DNA from: Deltaproteobacteria bacterium RIFCSPLOWO2_02_FULL_57_26
Lineage (GTDB): Bacteria; Desulfobacterota; Binatia; UBA9968
DNA: 7,632 bases
Direction of reading: 5' to 3'
Assembly: GCA_001798455.1 (NCBI GenBank)
Contig: MGSI01000041.1
Location: 1-7,632 of the forward strand
In this document: positions 1 to 6,072 of the stretch, piece after piece
Layout of the letters: every line of letters begins with the position of its first letter
Position numbering within the stretch: position 1 is the stretch's first letter
Notes under the pieces: model-generated
What the model saw: only the letters and a program-made list of their open reading frames with translations
Databases searched by the model: none
What the model was told of the DNA's origin: nothing
Position numbers and translations under genes: made by a program

Positions 1-173
1 CTTTGTTCCCGCGGCAGAAGGCTCCTATCCGTCTCCCCATGGCGGAACAAAATCGCGTATCCACCACGCCTTAGCTCTTGAAATGACACCTGCGTCTCTT
101 GCGCAGCTGCGGACGAGGCCGTGCCGGATAAAACCACCAAGAGGGTCGACACCGTAATCAGAAACGCTTTCAT
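1..173 (-). CDS. Secreted histidine phosphatase family protein, 5' part only (runs off left edge)
   Basis: Only the first 57 codons are in the window; the gene continues past position 1. The protein starts MKAFLITVSTLLVVLSG and has a typical Sec signal peptide, with probable signal peptidase I cleavage after the Ala run at residues 22-24. The mature part begins with a strand leading into RHGETD at residues 44-49. This is the phosphohistidine RHG motif of the histidine phosphatase (phosphoglycerate mutase-like) superfamily, where the His is the phosphorylated nucleophile. The preceding GGYAILF is the usual first beta strand. The ATG at 173 is supported by an AGGAG Shine-Dalgarno (183-187, minus strand) a short distance upstream. 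The protein probably acts in the periplasm. The substrate cannot be told because the rest of the domain, including the second catalytic His, lies outside the window. The family call is fairly sure; function within the family is open. Confidence 0.8.
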   Translation of the reverse strand, partial: MKAFLITVSTLLVVLSGTASSAAAQETQVSFQELRRGGYAILFRHGETDRSLLPREQ

Positions 174-527
174 CTTCGTATCTCCTTTCTGCTTTGGTTA
201 TTTTTCTCTTTCTCAGTTTAGTTCAAAACTCGGCTAATGAATCGCTCGTCCATGGGAGATTCGGACCGGTCGGCCCGAAGGCCTGCTTGGCCTTGGCCTA
301 ACCATAGGTGCAAGTGCGCTGCCAAACCGAAGAATTCGCACCTCGGTTCAGCAACCCGGCGAATCAACAGGAGAATTGGCGCGAAGGTTCTTTAAGGCAG
401 ATGGGGAAGAAAAAAGGGAAAGGTAACTTTTAAGCTACTTCCTGGTAACAACAAAGTTCCCGTGAGCTTATTTTCGTTCTCTCCGCAGAGACTTGCAGAC
501 CTTCCTGACGTCTATTAGCCTAAGGAT
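174..527. other. Divergent intergenic region between histidine phosphatase and glnE
   Basis: This 354-nt stretch contains no gene I can support. It holds the minus-strand ribosome site and candidate promoter of the left gene. It also holds a perfect 6-bp inverted repeat AAGGCC/GGCCTT (278-283 and 289-294, 5-nt loop, no T-run) and a GGTAAC direct repeat (422-427 and 444-449, 22-nt period). No convincing -35/-10 pair for glnE was found. Two small ORFs here (237-395 and 401-433) look like chance. Confidence 0.6.
197..226 (-). promoter_or_regulatory. Candidate sigma70-type promoter for the histidine phosphatase gene
   Basis: On the minus strand, TTGAAC (226-221) and AATAAC (202-197) are separated by 18 nt. 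Each matches the consensus hexamer at 4 of 6 positions. Transcription would start near 190, leaving a short leader that still contains the AGGAG before the ATG at 173. The call rests on position and a partial consensus only. Confidence 0.3.
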
Positions 528-3500
528 GTGAACGACATCCAGAAATTCCTGCTTTCGCGCGCCGAGCAGGAAAAAATAAAAGGTCTAATTGAGAAGAGCC
601 CCTCCCCTGCCCTCGCCCGCACCAACGTCGTAAGGCTGATTGAAAGCGGCGGCCTGGCCTGCTGGAAAAAATTTCCTTCTGCGCATCTCGAAGCGCTGAT
701 CCAACTTTTGGGTGGGAGCGCCTATTTAGGAGATTATCTGGTCCAGCAAGGAAGGGCGTGGGGCGAATTATTTATCAAGCAGATCAAGGTCGGTGAAAAA
801 ACCGCCTCGCGCCACCTTACGGAGCTCGCCCCGCTCTTAAAACAGCCGACTTCCTCCGAAGATTTTGTCCGGGCGTTGCGCCGGCACAAACGGCGCGAGT
901 ATCTCCGCATCGGGGCGCGGGACCTTATGCCTGGCGTTTCCGTGGAGGAGACGATGAGGGAGATCACCACGCTTGCCGACGCCATGCTCGAGGCGGCCTA
1001 CCGCTTCTGCCGCCGGGAACTGGAAAAGGATTACGGCGCGCTCAAGCTCCCACATGGCGGCGGCGAAAACCGCTTCGTCATCCTTGGCATGGGGAAACTG
1101 GGAGGCGAGGAGCTCAATTTCAGCTCCGATATCGACCTGATCTACCTCTACGAGGAGGAAGAAGGAGAGAGTGAGGGCGGTGGCAAAGGAAGAAAAACGC
1201 CACGGGAATTCTTCACCGGTCTGGCGGAGAGAATCACTCGCGCGATGGGAGAGGTGACAGAGGAAGGCTTTGTCTTCCGCACCGACCTTCGGCTTCGGCC
1301 CATGGGGCGCAGCGGCCCGCTGGTTCAGTCCACCGCTTCCGCCCTGCTCTACTACGAGTCGTGGGGGCAGTGCTGGGAGCGGTCCGCTCTGATCAAGGCC
1401 CGACCCGCTGCGGGCGAACAGGATCTCGGCGCGCGCTTTCTCAAAGAGATCGAGCCGTTCATCTACCGGCGCTATCTGGATTTCACCACCGTCGAAGAAT
1501 TGCGGCACATGAAGCTGAGAATCGAGCATGAACTCCTGGCTCCCCGTCAACAAGAGCGCAATCTAAAGCTCGGGCGCGGGGGTATCCGCGAGATCGAATT
1601 TTTCACCCAGGCCCTGCAGCTCGTCAACGGCGGCTATGAGCCGCGCCTGCGTGAGCGGAGCACGCTACCGGCCCTCAACCTCCTGGCTCGCCATGGCTAC
1701 GTCCCGGCGCGGGAAACCCTCAGCCTGAGCGCCGCCTACCGCTTTCTCCGCGACGTGGAGCATAAGATCCAGATGGTCCAGGAGGCTCATACCCATTCCA
1801 TTCCAGATAAAGAAGAAGAGGAGCTGGCTCTGGCCCGCCGCCTCGGATATTCCCGACAGAAAGGCGCCAGCGAGCGCAAGCTCTTCTGGCGTGATTACCT
1901 CAAACACACGGCTTCCGTCCGCCGGGCGTTCGACCGGCTCTTTTACGGCGCCCAAAAAGAGATCGCCTCCGAAGGGAGCGGCGGCTGGCAGCAAATTTGG
2001 GATGTTCTGGACGAAGAAGAAATCATCCTGGAAAATCTCGCAAGGCTCGGCTTTAGCGATCCGCAAAGGGCGCACCACAACCTGCTCGCGGTGCGCAACG
2101 GAGAGCCCTTCGCCCCGCCTAGCCCGAGAAGGCTCAAGGCGCTACGCACTTTGGGCCCGGCGCTGATGGCGGAGATCGTCAAATCCGGCTCTGCGGATCA
2201 GGCCCTCTTCAACCTGGCCGAGTTCAACCACCGGCTGGGAGCGCGCACGGGTCTCCTTACGCTCCTGGCGGAAAATCCTAAAACCATGCGCCTCCTCATC
2301 AGCCTCTTCGCCAGTAGCCAGTTCCTGACCGACCTTTTTCTCAAGCGCCCCGAACTCCTGGACAGTCTGATCCGCTTCGATCTGACTCGGCTGCGCAAAA
2401 CCAGGGACGAGCAACTCAAAGAGATGCTCACCGCGCTGGCCGACGCCGCGGACCTGGAAGCCCGGCTCAATACGCTACGGCGCTACCGCGCGGAGGAATT
2501 CATCCGTATCGGCCTTCACGACTTGGGAGCCACTCTGGAGATCGAGGATGTAGTCGAGCAACTCTCCAACCTTGCCGATGCCTGTCTCGAGTGCGCGTTG
2601 AGGCTCGCCGCCAAAGAGATGGAAAAAAGCTCCGGCAAGCTCCAGGGAGCGAGATTCGCGATCTTGGGGATGGGAAAACTGGGAGGGAAAGAGATCGATT
2701 ACAACTCCGACCTGGACCTCATCTTCATCTACGATGCGCCGGATGAAGCCCAAGGCGAAGGCGGACCTTCGCAGCGCCTTAGCGCGCACGAGTACTACAT
2801 CAAGCTCGGGCAGAGACTCATCACCTTTCTCTCGGCCCCCACCGAAGAGGGGATTCTCTATAAGATCGACATGAGACTACGCCCTTCGGGGAAATTCGGT
2901 CCGCTGGTCTCCTCTCTGGAGGCCTTCCGCGACTATCACCGGAGCAGCTCCCTACTCTGGGAAAGGCAGGCTTTGATCAAGGGGCGCTGGGTCGCCGGCG
3001 ATCGCGGCCTGGGCGCCGAGGCCGAGCGCATCGCCGGGGCCTTTGCCTATAGGAGCCAGGGGCTCACGCACGAGGACATAGCGGAGATCCATCACCTGCG
3101 GATGCGCATGGAGCGGGAACTCGCGCACGAGGACCTCTCCCGTTTCAACTTGAAAAAAGGACTGGGAGGGATGGTCGACATCGAATTTCTCGCGCAAATG
3201 CTCCAGCTATCTTACGGATTCCGCGCCCCCAAACTGCGGCAACGGGGAACCCTGGCCGCCCTCAGCGCCCTGCGCGAGCATAAAATCTTAAAGCAGAGCG
3301 AATACCGGTTGCTCTCTCAGGGCTATCTTTTCCTGCGCCGGCTCGACCATCGCTTGCGTCTGGAGCGCGGCCTGTCGCTCGACGTCCTGGAGCGCGAGGC
3401 GGACAAGCTTGAGGGCATCGCGCGGGCCATGGGGTATAAGGCCTCGAGGAAGCCGCGGCGCAGCGGCCGGAAGGGCGCCGGAGAGCTTTTGCTCGAGGAT

Positions 3501-3581
3501 TACGAACTTAGGCGGGAGCGTATTCGGGGCTGTTACGAGCGCTTTTTCGCGCCCGGGGATCGATCCGCCGCTCAAGGCTAG
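528..3581 (+). CDS. glnE: Bifunctional glutamine synthetase adenylyltransferase / adenylyl-removing enzyme
   Basis: GlnE attaches AMP to, and removes it by phosphorolysis from, the active-site-loop tyrosine of glutamine synthetase. In the known family it is controlled by PII/PII-UMP and glutamine. The 1017-aa protein has the expected two-fold layout. The N-terminal deadenylase half carries GMGKLGG at 187-193, the metal-binding pair D201/D203 and a third Asp, D253, in TDLRLRP; GRGGIREIEF follows. The central linker includes LLTLLAENP. The C-terminal adenylyltransferase half repeats the pattern: GMGKLGG at 714-720, D728/D730, D781 in DMRLRP, then GLGGMVDIEF. All six acidic residues are present, so both activities look intact. 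It is slightly longer than E. coli GlnE (946 aa). The start is the GTG at 528: an in-frame TAG at 516 excludes upstream starts and no good start follows nearby. The only SD-like sequence (AGGA, 523-526) sits too close to be well placed. No glnA or glnB lies in the window. Confidence 0.96.
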   Translation: MNDIQKFLLSRAEQEKIKGLIEKSPSPALARTNVVRLIESGGLACWKKFPSAHLEALIQLLGGSAYLGDYLVQQGRAWGELFIKQIKVGEKTASRHLTELAPLLKQPTSSEDFVRALRRHKRREYLRIGARDLMPGVSVEETMREITTLADAMLEAAYRFCRRELEKDYGALKLPHGGGENRFVILGMGKLGGEELNFSSDIDLIYLYEEEEGESEGGGKGRKTPREFFTGLAERITRAMGEVTEEGFVFRTDLRLRPMGRSGPLVQSTASALLYYESWGQCWERSALIKARPAAGEQDLGARFLKEIEPFIYRRYLDFTTVEELRHMKLRIEHELLAPRQQERNLKLGRGGIREIEFFTQALQLVNGGYEPRLRERSTLPALNLLARHGYVPARETLSLSAAYRFLRDVEHKIQMVQEAHTHSIPDKEEEELALARRLGYSRQKGASERKLFWRDYLKHTASVRRAFDRLFYGAQKEIASEGSGGWQQIWDVLDEEEIILENLARLGFSDPQRAHHNLLAVRNGEPFAPPSPRRLKALRTLGPALMAEIVKSGSADQALFNLAEFNHRLGARTGLLTLLAENPKTMRLLISLFASSQFLTDLFLKRPELLDSLIRFDLTRLRKTRDEQLKEMLTALADAADLEARLNTLRRYRAEEFIRIGLHDLGATLEIEDVVEQLSNLADACLECALRLAAKEMEKSSGKLQGARFAILGMGKLGGKEIDYNSDLDLIFIYDAPDEAQGEGGPSQRLSAHEYYIKLGQRLITFLSAPTEEGILYKIDMRLRPSGKFGPLVSSLEAFRDYHRSSSLLWERQALIKGRWVAGDRGLGAEAERIAGAFAYRSQGLTHEDIAEIHHLRMRMERELAHEDLSRFNLKKGLGGMVDIEFLAQMLQLSYGFRAPKLRQRGTLAALSALREHKILKQSEYRLLSQGYLFLRRLDHRLRLERGLSLDVLEREADKLEGIARAMGYKASRKPRRSGRKGAGELLLEDYELRRERIRGCYERFFAPGDRSAAQG

Positions 3582-3590
3582 AAGAAAATT

Positions 3591-3620
3591 TTGACTAGCC
3601 GCCGGGAGCTGTGGTATGCT
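3591..3620 (+). promoter_or_regulatory. Strong candidate sigma70-type promoter in front of the small exported protein
   Basis: TTGACT (3591-3596) and TATGCT (3615-3620) are separated by 18 nt, with an AAAATTT stretch just upstream. It begins 9 nt after the glnE stop, so the next gene can be transcribed independently of glnE. The -10 hexamer physically overlaps the first possible ATG (3616). Initiation 6-8 nt downstream would fall at about 3626-3628, right at the second ATG (3628). Confidence 0.6.
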
Positions 3621-4047
3621 GCCGCTCATGAAAGCTATTCTAAATAAAACTTTAACCCTTAGCCTCCTTATTGTCCTGCTTCTTTCCTCCCGGGTCCTAA
3701 CCGCCGCCGAAGCTCCCCTCGAACCGCAGCCCCCTGTCCAATCAACACCCGCGGTAGGAGAAGACCTGGGGTATGGGGTCGGCTCCGTCCTAGCGAGCGT
3801 CATCTATAGCCCGCTGAAGATCACCTACGCCGCCCTCGGCCTGATCACGGGAGGACTCGGCTATGTGCTCAGCGCCGGGAGCCCGGATGTCGCGAACAGC
3901 ATTATTTATCCGGCGGTCGGAGGAAACTACGTCATCACGCCGAATCACCTTAGGGGTGTAGAGCCGGTCATCTTCATCGGGCCACCCGGCCCCAACCATT
4001 TCCAGACACAGATGGCCTCCCCCGCGCTTCCGCCTCCCCAGCCCTAA
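3616..4047 (+). CDS. Small exported or membrane protein of unknown function
   Basis: The protein is 143 aa from the ATG at 3616, or 139 aa from the in-frame ATG at 3628. It opens with a basic-then-hydrophobic signal segment (about residues 6-26) ending in VLTAAEA, a plausible signal peptidase I site. A short Pro-rich spacer (33-46) follows. Next comes a Gly-rich hydrophobic region (about 52-88) containing GYGVGSVLASVIYSP and LGLITGGLGYVLSAG, long enough for one or two membrane passes. Then come YPAVGGNYVITPNHLRG and a Pro-rich tail. I recall similar unannotated proteins in deltaproteobacterial-type genomes but know no function. There are no catalytic motifs, cysteines or lipobox. The start is ambiguous: 3616 has GGGAG (3604-3608) at 7-nt spacing, whereas the overlapping promoter favours a leaderless start at 3628. 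It is a real gene judging by signal peptide, promoter and composition; its role is unknown, probably in the envelope. Confidence 0.75.
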   Translation: MLPLMKAILNKTLTLSLLIVLLLSSRVLTAAEAPLEPQPPVQSTPAVGEDLGYGVGSVLASVIYSPLKITYAALGLITGGLGYVLSAGSPDVANSIIYPAVGGNYVITPNHLRGVEPVIFIGPPGPNHFQTQMASPALPPPQP

Positions 4048-4817
4048 GCGCCGCAGCAGACTCCCCGCTTCGAGGCCTTGACGAACTCCACAAGCGTAGT
4101 CAGCTCGGGAGAAAGCTCGCCGTTGGCTTCGATCTCCTTGACCGCCAGAGAAAGATTTCTGCCCTTGCGAAACAAAACGCGGAAGGCTCCTTTGAGTTCC
4201 CGGATGATCCGTTCGTCAAAACCGGCACGCTTGAGTCCCACGACGTTCACGCCACGCACCGTGTGCTGCCAGTCCACGATCGAATAGGGTGGGACATCCC
4301 GGCTGGTCGCGCTCAGCCCCCGCATCAGCGAGAATTTTCCTACGCGAACGAACTGATGCACGACGCAATTGCCGGAGATAAAGGCATGGTCCCCCACCTC
4401 TACATAACCGCCTAAGAGAGCGCCATTGGCTATCACAATGTGGTCGCCGAGCCGGCAGTTATGCCCCACGTGAGAGCCGGCCATCAGGAAATTATGGTTT
4501 CCGATCACTGTCGCGGAGCCCGGCCCCGTGCCCCGGTGAATCTGAACATGCTCGCGGAAAATATTGTGGTTGCCGATCTGGAGATAGCTCTCCTGGCCCT
4601 GATAGGCCCTGTCCTGAGGCGCATCGCCGAGGGCCACACCGGCATGGATCTGGTTGTCCTCTCCGATTTCGGTCCAGCCGGTGAGAAAGGCGTGGGCCAT
4701 CACCCGGGTGCCGCGGCCGATTTTTACCGGACCGTCAATCACCACGTAGGGGCCGATCTCAGCCTCGTCATGGATCTCGGCCCGGGAATCAACCACAGCG
4801 GTCACGTGAATAGCCAT
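4044..4817 (-). CDS. lpxA: LpxA-type UDP-N-acetylglucosamine acyltransferase (atypical active site)
   Basis: LpxA transfers an R-3-hydroxyacyl chain from acyl carrier protein to UDP-GlcNAc, the first step of lipid A synthesis, in the cytoplasm. The 257-aa protein (E. coli 262) shows the left-handed beta-helix hexapeptide pattern up to about residue 175, then a helical C-terminal domain with GVNVVGLKRAGF. By hand alignment, catalytic His125 of E. coli corresponds to H119 in HVGHN; H122 to H116, H160 to H154, N198 to N191, R204 to R197 and IHRGT is conserved. The acyl-length ruler Gly173 corresponds to G167, suggesting room for a long chain. Two positions differ: E. coli Lys76 is A71 (QDRAY for QDLKY) and His144 is Y138. 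No lpxD, fabZ or lpxB is adjacent. It is therefore either a true LpxA of a divergent branch or an LpxA-like sugar-nucleotide acyltransferase. It starts 13 nt after yacG with no clear Shine-Dalgarno, suggesting one transcript. Confidence 0.82.
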   Translation of the reverse strand: MAIHVTAVVDSRAEIHDEAEIGPYVVIDGPVKIGRGTRVMAHAFLTGWTEIGEDNQIHAGVALGDAPQDRAYQGQESYLQIGNHNIFREHVQIHRGTGPGSATVIGNHNFLMAGSHVGHNCRLGDHIVIANGALLGGYVEVGDHAFISGNCVVHQFVRVGKFSLMRGLSATSRDVPPYSIVDWQHTVRGVNVVGLKRAGFDERIIRELKGAFRVLFRKGRNLSLAVKEIEANGELSPELTTLVEFVKASKRGVCCGA

Positions 4818-4830
4818 AGAAGCAGATCAA

Positions 4831-5025
4831 TTAGGAAGATTCTTCGTCGTCGCCGCCTTCCTGATCAGATTTTTGCTCCAGCTTTGCTCCGGGAATACGG
4901 TAGCGGCCCTCGGTCCAGGAGCCGAGGTCGACGAGTTGGCAGCGCTCGCAACAAAAGGGGCGGTGCGGGTTCTCTTCCCAGGGCACCTGAGCCTGACAAA
5001 TCGGACACTTGACGACAAGCGGCAT
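4831..5025 (-). CDS. yacG: DNA gyrase inhibitor YacG (zinc-binding)
   Basis: This is a 64-aa protein, almost the size of E. coli YacG (65 aa). It has the full four-cysteine zinc site: CPIC at residues 7-10 and CCERC at 25-29, with C7, C10, C25 and C29 as ligands. The family signature RPFC...RCQLVDLGSW and a YRIP segment follow, and the tail is acidic, as in E. coli. YacG binds the GyrB subunit and blocks DNA binding by gyrase; it is cytoplasmic. The ATG at 5025 is the only ATG/GTG/TTG start between the conserved zinc site and an upstream in-frame TAA. No clear Shine-Dalgarno precedes it. It is the first gene of a probable two-gene unit with the LpxA-type gene 13 nt downstream. In many bacteria yacG sits next to coaE, which is not seen here. 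Confidence 0.93.
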   Translation of the reverse strand: MPLVVKCPICQAQVPWEENPHRPFCCERCQLVDLGSWTEGRYRIPGAKLEQKSDQEGGDDEESS

Positions 5026-5084
5026 AAAATCAGCGACTACGCGGCCTGTGTCTTCCTCTTGTTTTTCCCCCGAAATTAGCCATG

Positions 5085-5112
5085 ATTATCCCATTTTCCC
5101 AATCCCTGTCCA
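5085..5112 (-). promoter_or_regulatory. Candidate promoter for the yacG-lpxA unit
   Basis: On the minus strand, TGGACA (5112-5107) and GATAAT (5090-5085) are separated by 16 nt. Each hexamer matches the sigma70 consensus at 5 of 6 positions. Transcription would begin near 5078 and leave a leader of about 50 nt before the yacG ATG. The -35 box lies largely inside one arm of an inverted repeat (5105-5111 with 5133-5139). Confidence 0.45.
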
Positions 5113-5139
5113 CCCCAAAGACGGGTCATGAGGGACAGG
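5105..5139. repeat. 7-bp inverted repeat in the divergent yacG/reductase promoter region
   Basis: CCTGTCC (5105-5111) and GGACAGG (5133-5139) are perfect inverted copies separated by 21 nt. The left arm overlaps the candidate yacG -35 box, so an operator role is possible. A 7-bp match in a gap of this size can also arise by chance. Confidence 0.3.
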
Positions 5140-5193
5140 CAAAATGAAAACGGGGCCAGGTTAGGGAATTTCCATCATCGGTCACACCGGTTC

Positions 5194-5200
5194 AAGGAGG
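5194..5200 (+). promoter_or_regulatory. Strong Shine-Dalgarno of the SDR gene
   Basis: AAGGAGG lies 7 nt before the ATG at 5208. This is a near-full anti-SD match at ideal spacing, and it fixes the start. It is stronger than the site of any other gene in the window, several of which have no visible SD. Confidence 0.85.
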
Positions 5201-5207
5201 GTCTATC

Positions 5208-5969
5208 ATGAGATTACAGAACAAAGTCACTGTGATTACGGGTGCGGGCCACGGGATCGGCAAAGCTTATGCCCAAAGGTTCGCCGAGGAGGGCGCCCAC
5301 GTCGTTATCGCGGATATCGACGAAAAGGCGGGCCAGGCGGTCGCTGACACGTTAGGCAACGCAGGGCTGTCTACTTGGGCGCGTGCCACCGACGTCAGGA
5401 GCTACCCGAGCGTTGAGGGCCTGATGCGTGAATCTGTAGACCGGTTCGGGCGAATCGATGTCCTGCTCAACAACGCCGCAATCTACGTCACGCAGCAGCT
5501 GTGGAAAGGGCCGGTGGAGGAACTACCCTTGGAGGAATGGGATCGGGTCATCGAAGTCAATCTCAAGGGAGTCTTTCTCTGTTGCCGCGCCGTGATCCCG
5601 ATCATGAAACGGCAGAAGAGCGGCAAGATCATCAACATCGCCTCGGGAACCTTCTTCTCGGGCAGTGGCAATATGCCCCATTACACGACCTCGAAAGGTG
5701 GAGTTGTCGCGCTCACGCGCGTCATGGCGAGACAGCTCGGACCCTGGAACATCAACGTTAACTGCATGACACCGGGTTCAACCATGAGCGAGGAGGTCGT
5801 GAACGACGAGATCGTCAAACGCCGGGAGGCCGGCATCACCCAGCGCTGCTTCAGCCGTATCGAAAAGCCCGAGGATGTCGTGGGCACCGCGCTTTTCCTC
5901 GCGAGCGCCGATAGCGACTTCATAACCGGCCAGCTCCTCGTCGTCGAAGGCGGCGCCATCATGCATTAG
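5208..5969 (+). CDS. Short-chain dehydrogenase/reductase (SDR, classical type)
   Basis: This is a 253-aa NAD(P)-dependent oxidoreductase of the classical SDR family, normal in length and complete. The cofactor-binding TGAGHGIG is at residues 11-18. An acidic residue, D36, ends the second beta strand and favours NAD(H) over NADP(H). D62-V63, NNAA at 88-91 and N118 follow. The catalytic set is S146, Y159 and K163 (YTTSK), then PG at 189-190. The C-terminus VEGGAIMH fits the FabG-like branch. The catalytic tetrad N118-S146-Y159-K163 is intact, so it should be active in the cytoplasm as a tetramer or dimer, as is usual for the family. The substrate cannot be deduced: 3-oxoacyl reductases, sugar and alcohol dehydrogenases share these motifs, and NAD preference argues for a catabolic alcohol dehydrogenase rather than biosynthetic FabG. 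No acyl-carrier or fatty-acid genes are adjacent. The permease 103 nt downstream on the same strand might be co-transcribed. Confidence 0.92.
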   Translation: MRLQNKVTVITGAGHGIGKAYAQRFAEEGAHVVIADIDEKAGQAVADTLGNAGLSTWARATDVRSYPSVEGLMRESVDRFGRIDVLLNNAAIYVTQQLWKGPVEELPLEEWDRVIEVNLKGVFLCCRAVIPIMKRQKSGKIINIASGTFFSGSGNMPHYTTSKGGVVALTRVMARQLGPWNINVNCMTPGSTMSEEVVNDEIVKRREAGITQRCFSRIEKPEDVVGTALFLASADSDFITGQLLVVEGGAIMH

Positions 5970-6017
5970 CAGGGCTCGCCTGAAGGGTCAAGAAGCGCTC
6001 TGGGCGGTTAGTCTTCT

Positions 6018-6056
6018 CAGCGTTTTTGGATTGCATTTTCACAGCGTTTTAATGCA
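6018..6056. repeat. Overlapping direct and inverted repeats upstream of the permease
   Basis: CAGCGTTTT occurs at 6018-6026 and again at 6042-6050 (24-nt period). An inverted pair TGCATT (6032-6037) / AATGCA (6051-6056) brackets the second copy. The cluster ends 16 nt before the permease ATG, where an operator would lie. No strong promoter hexamers are visible, so a regulatory role is only a possibility. Confidence 0.3.
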
Positions 6057-6072
6057 TAAATAGCAGGCTGAA

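Noticed and set aside
278..294. AAGGCC-TGCTT-GGCCTT hairpin as a terminator
   Set aside because: No T-run on either strand, and the genes on both sides point away from it, so no transcript would end there.
377..392. Possible sigma54 promoter upstream of glnE (TGGCGCG-N4-TTCTT)
   Set aside because: The -24 part is a good match, but the -12 part lacks the GC dinucleotide that is nearly invariant, so I do not call it.
237..395. 52-codon ORF in the left intergenic region
   Set aside because: No ribosome site and low-information Arg/Pro-rich translation; looks like chance.
401..433. Ten-residue Lys-rich ORF MGKKKGKGNF upstream of glnE
   Set aside because: Considered as a leader peptide, but it is about 95 nt before glnE, contains no run of a regulatory amino acid related to nitrogen, and no attenuator hairpin was seen.
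837..1553. 238-aa minus-strand ORF antisense to glnE (with several similar ones at 1665-2078, 2475-2789 and others)
   Set aside because: Lies wholly within glnE, whose motifs are unambiguous. The antisense translations show no recognisable domain and such ORFs are expected in GC-rich coding DNA.
4440..5012. 190-aa plus-strand ORF across lpxA and yacG
   Set aside because: It is antisense to two well-supported genes and has no family features.
6031..6060. Promoter TTGCAT-N18-CATAAA for the permease
   Set aside because: Weak match at -35, and transcription would start only a few bases before the ATG, excluding its ribosome site.
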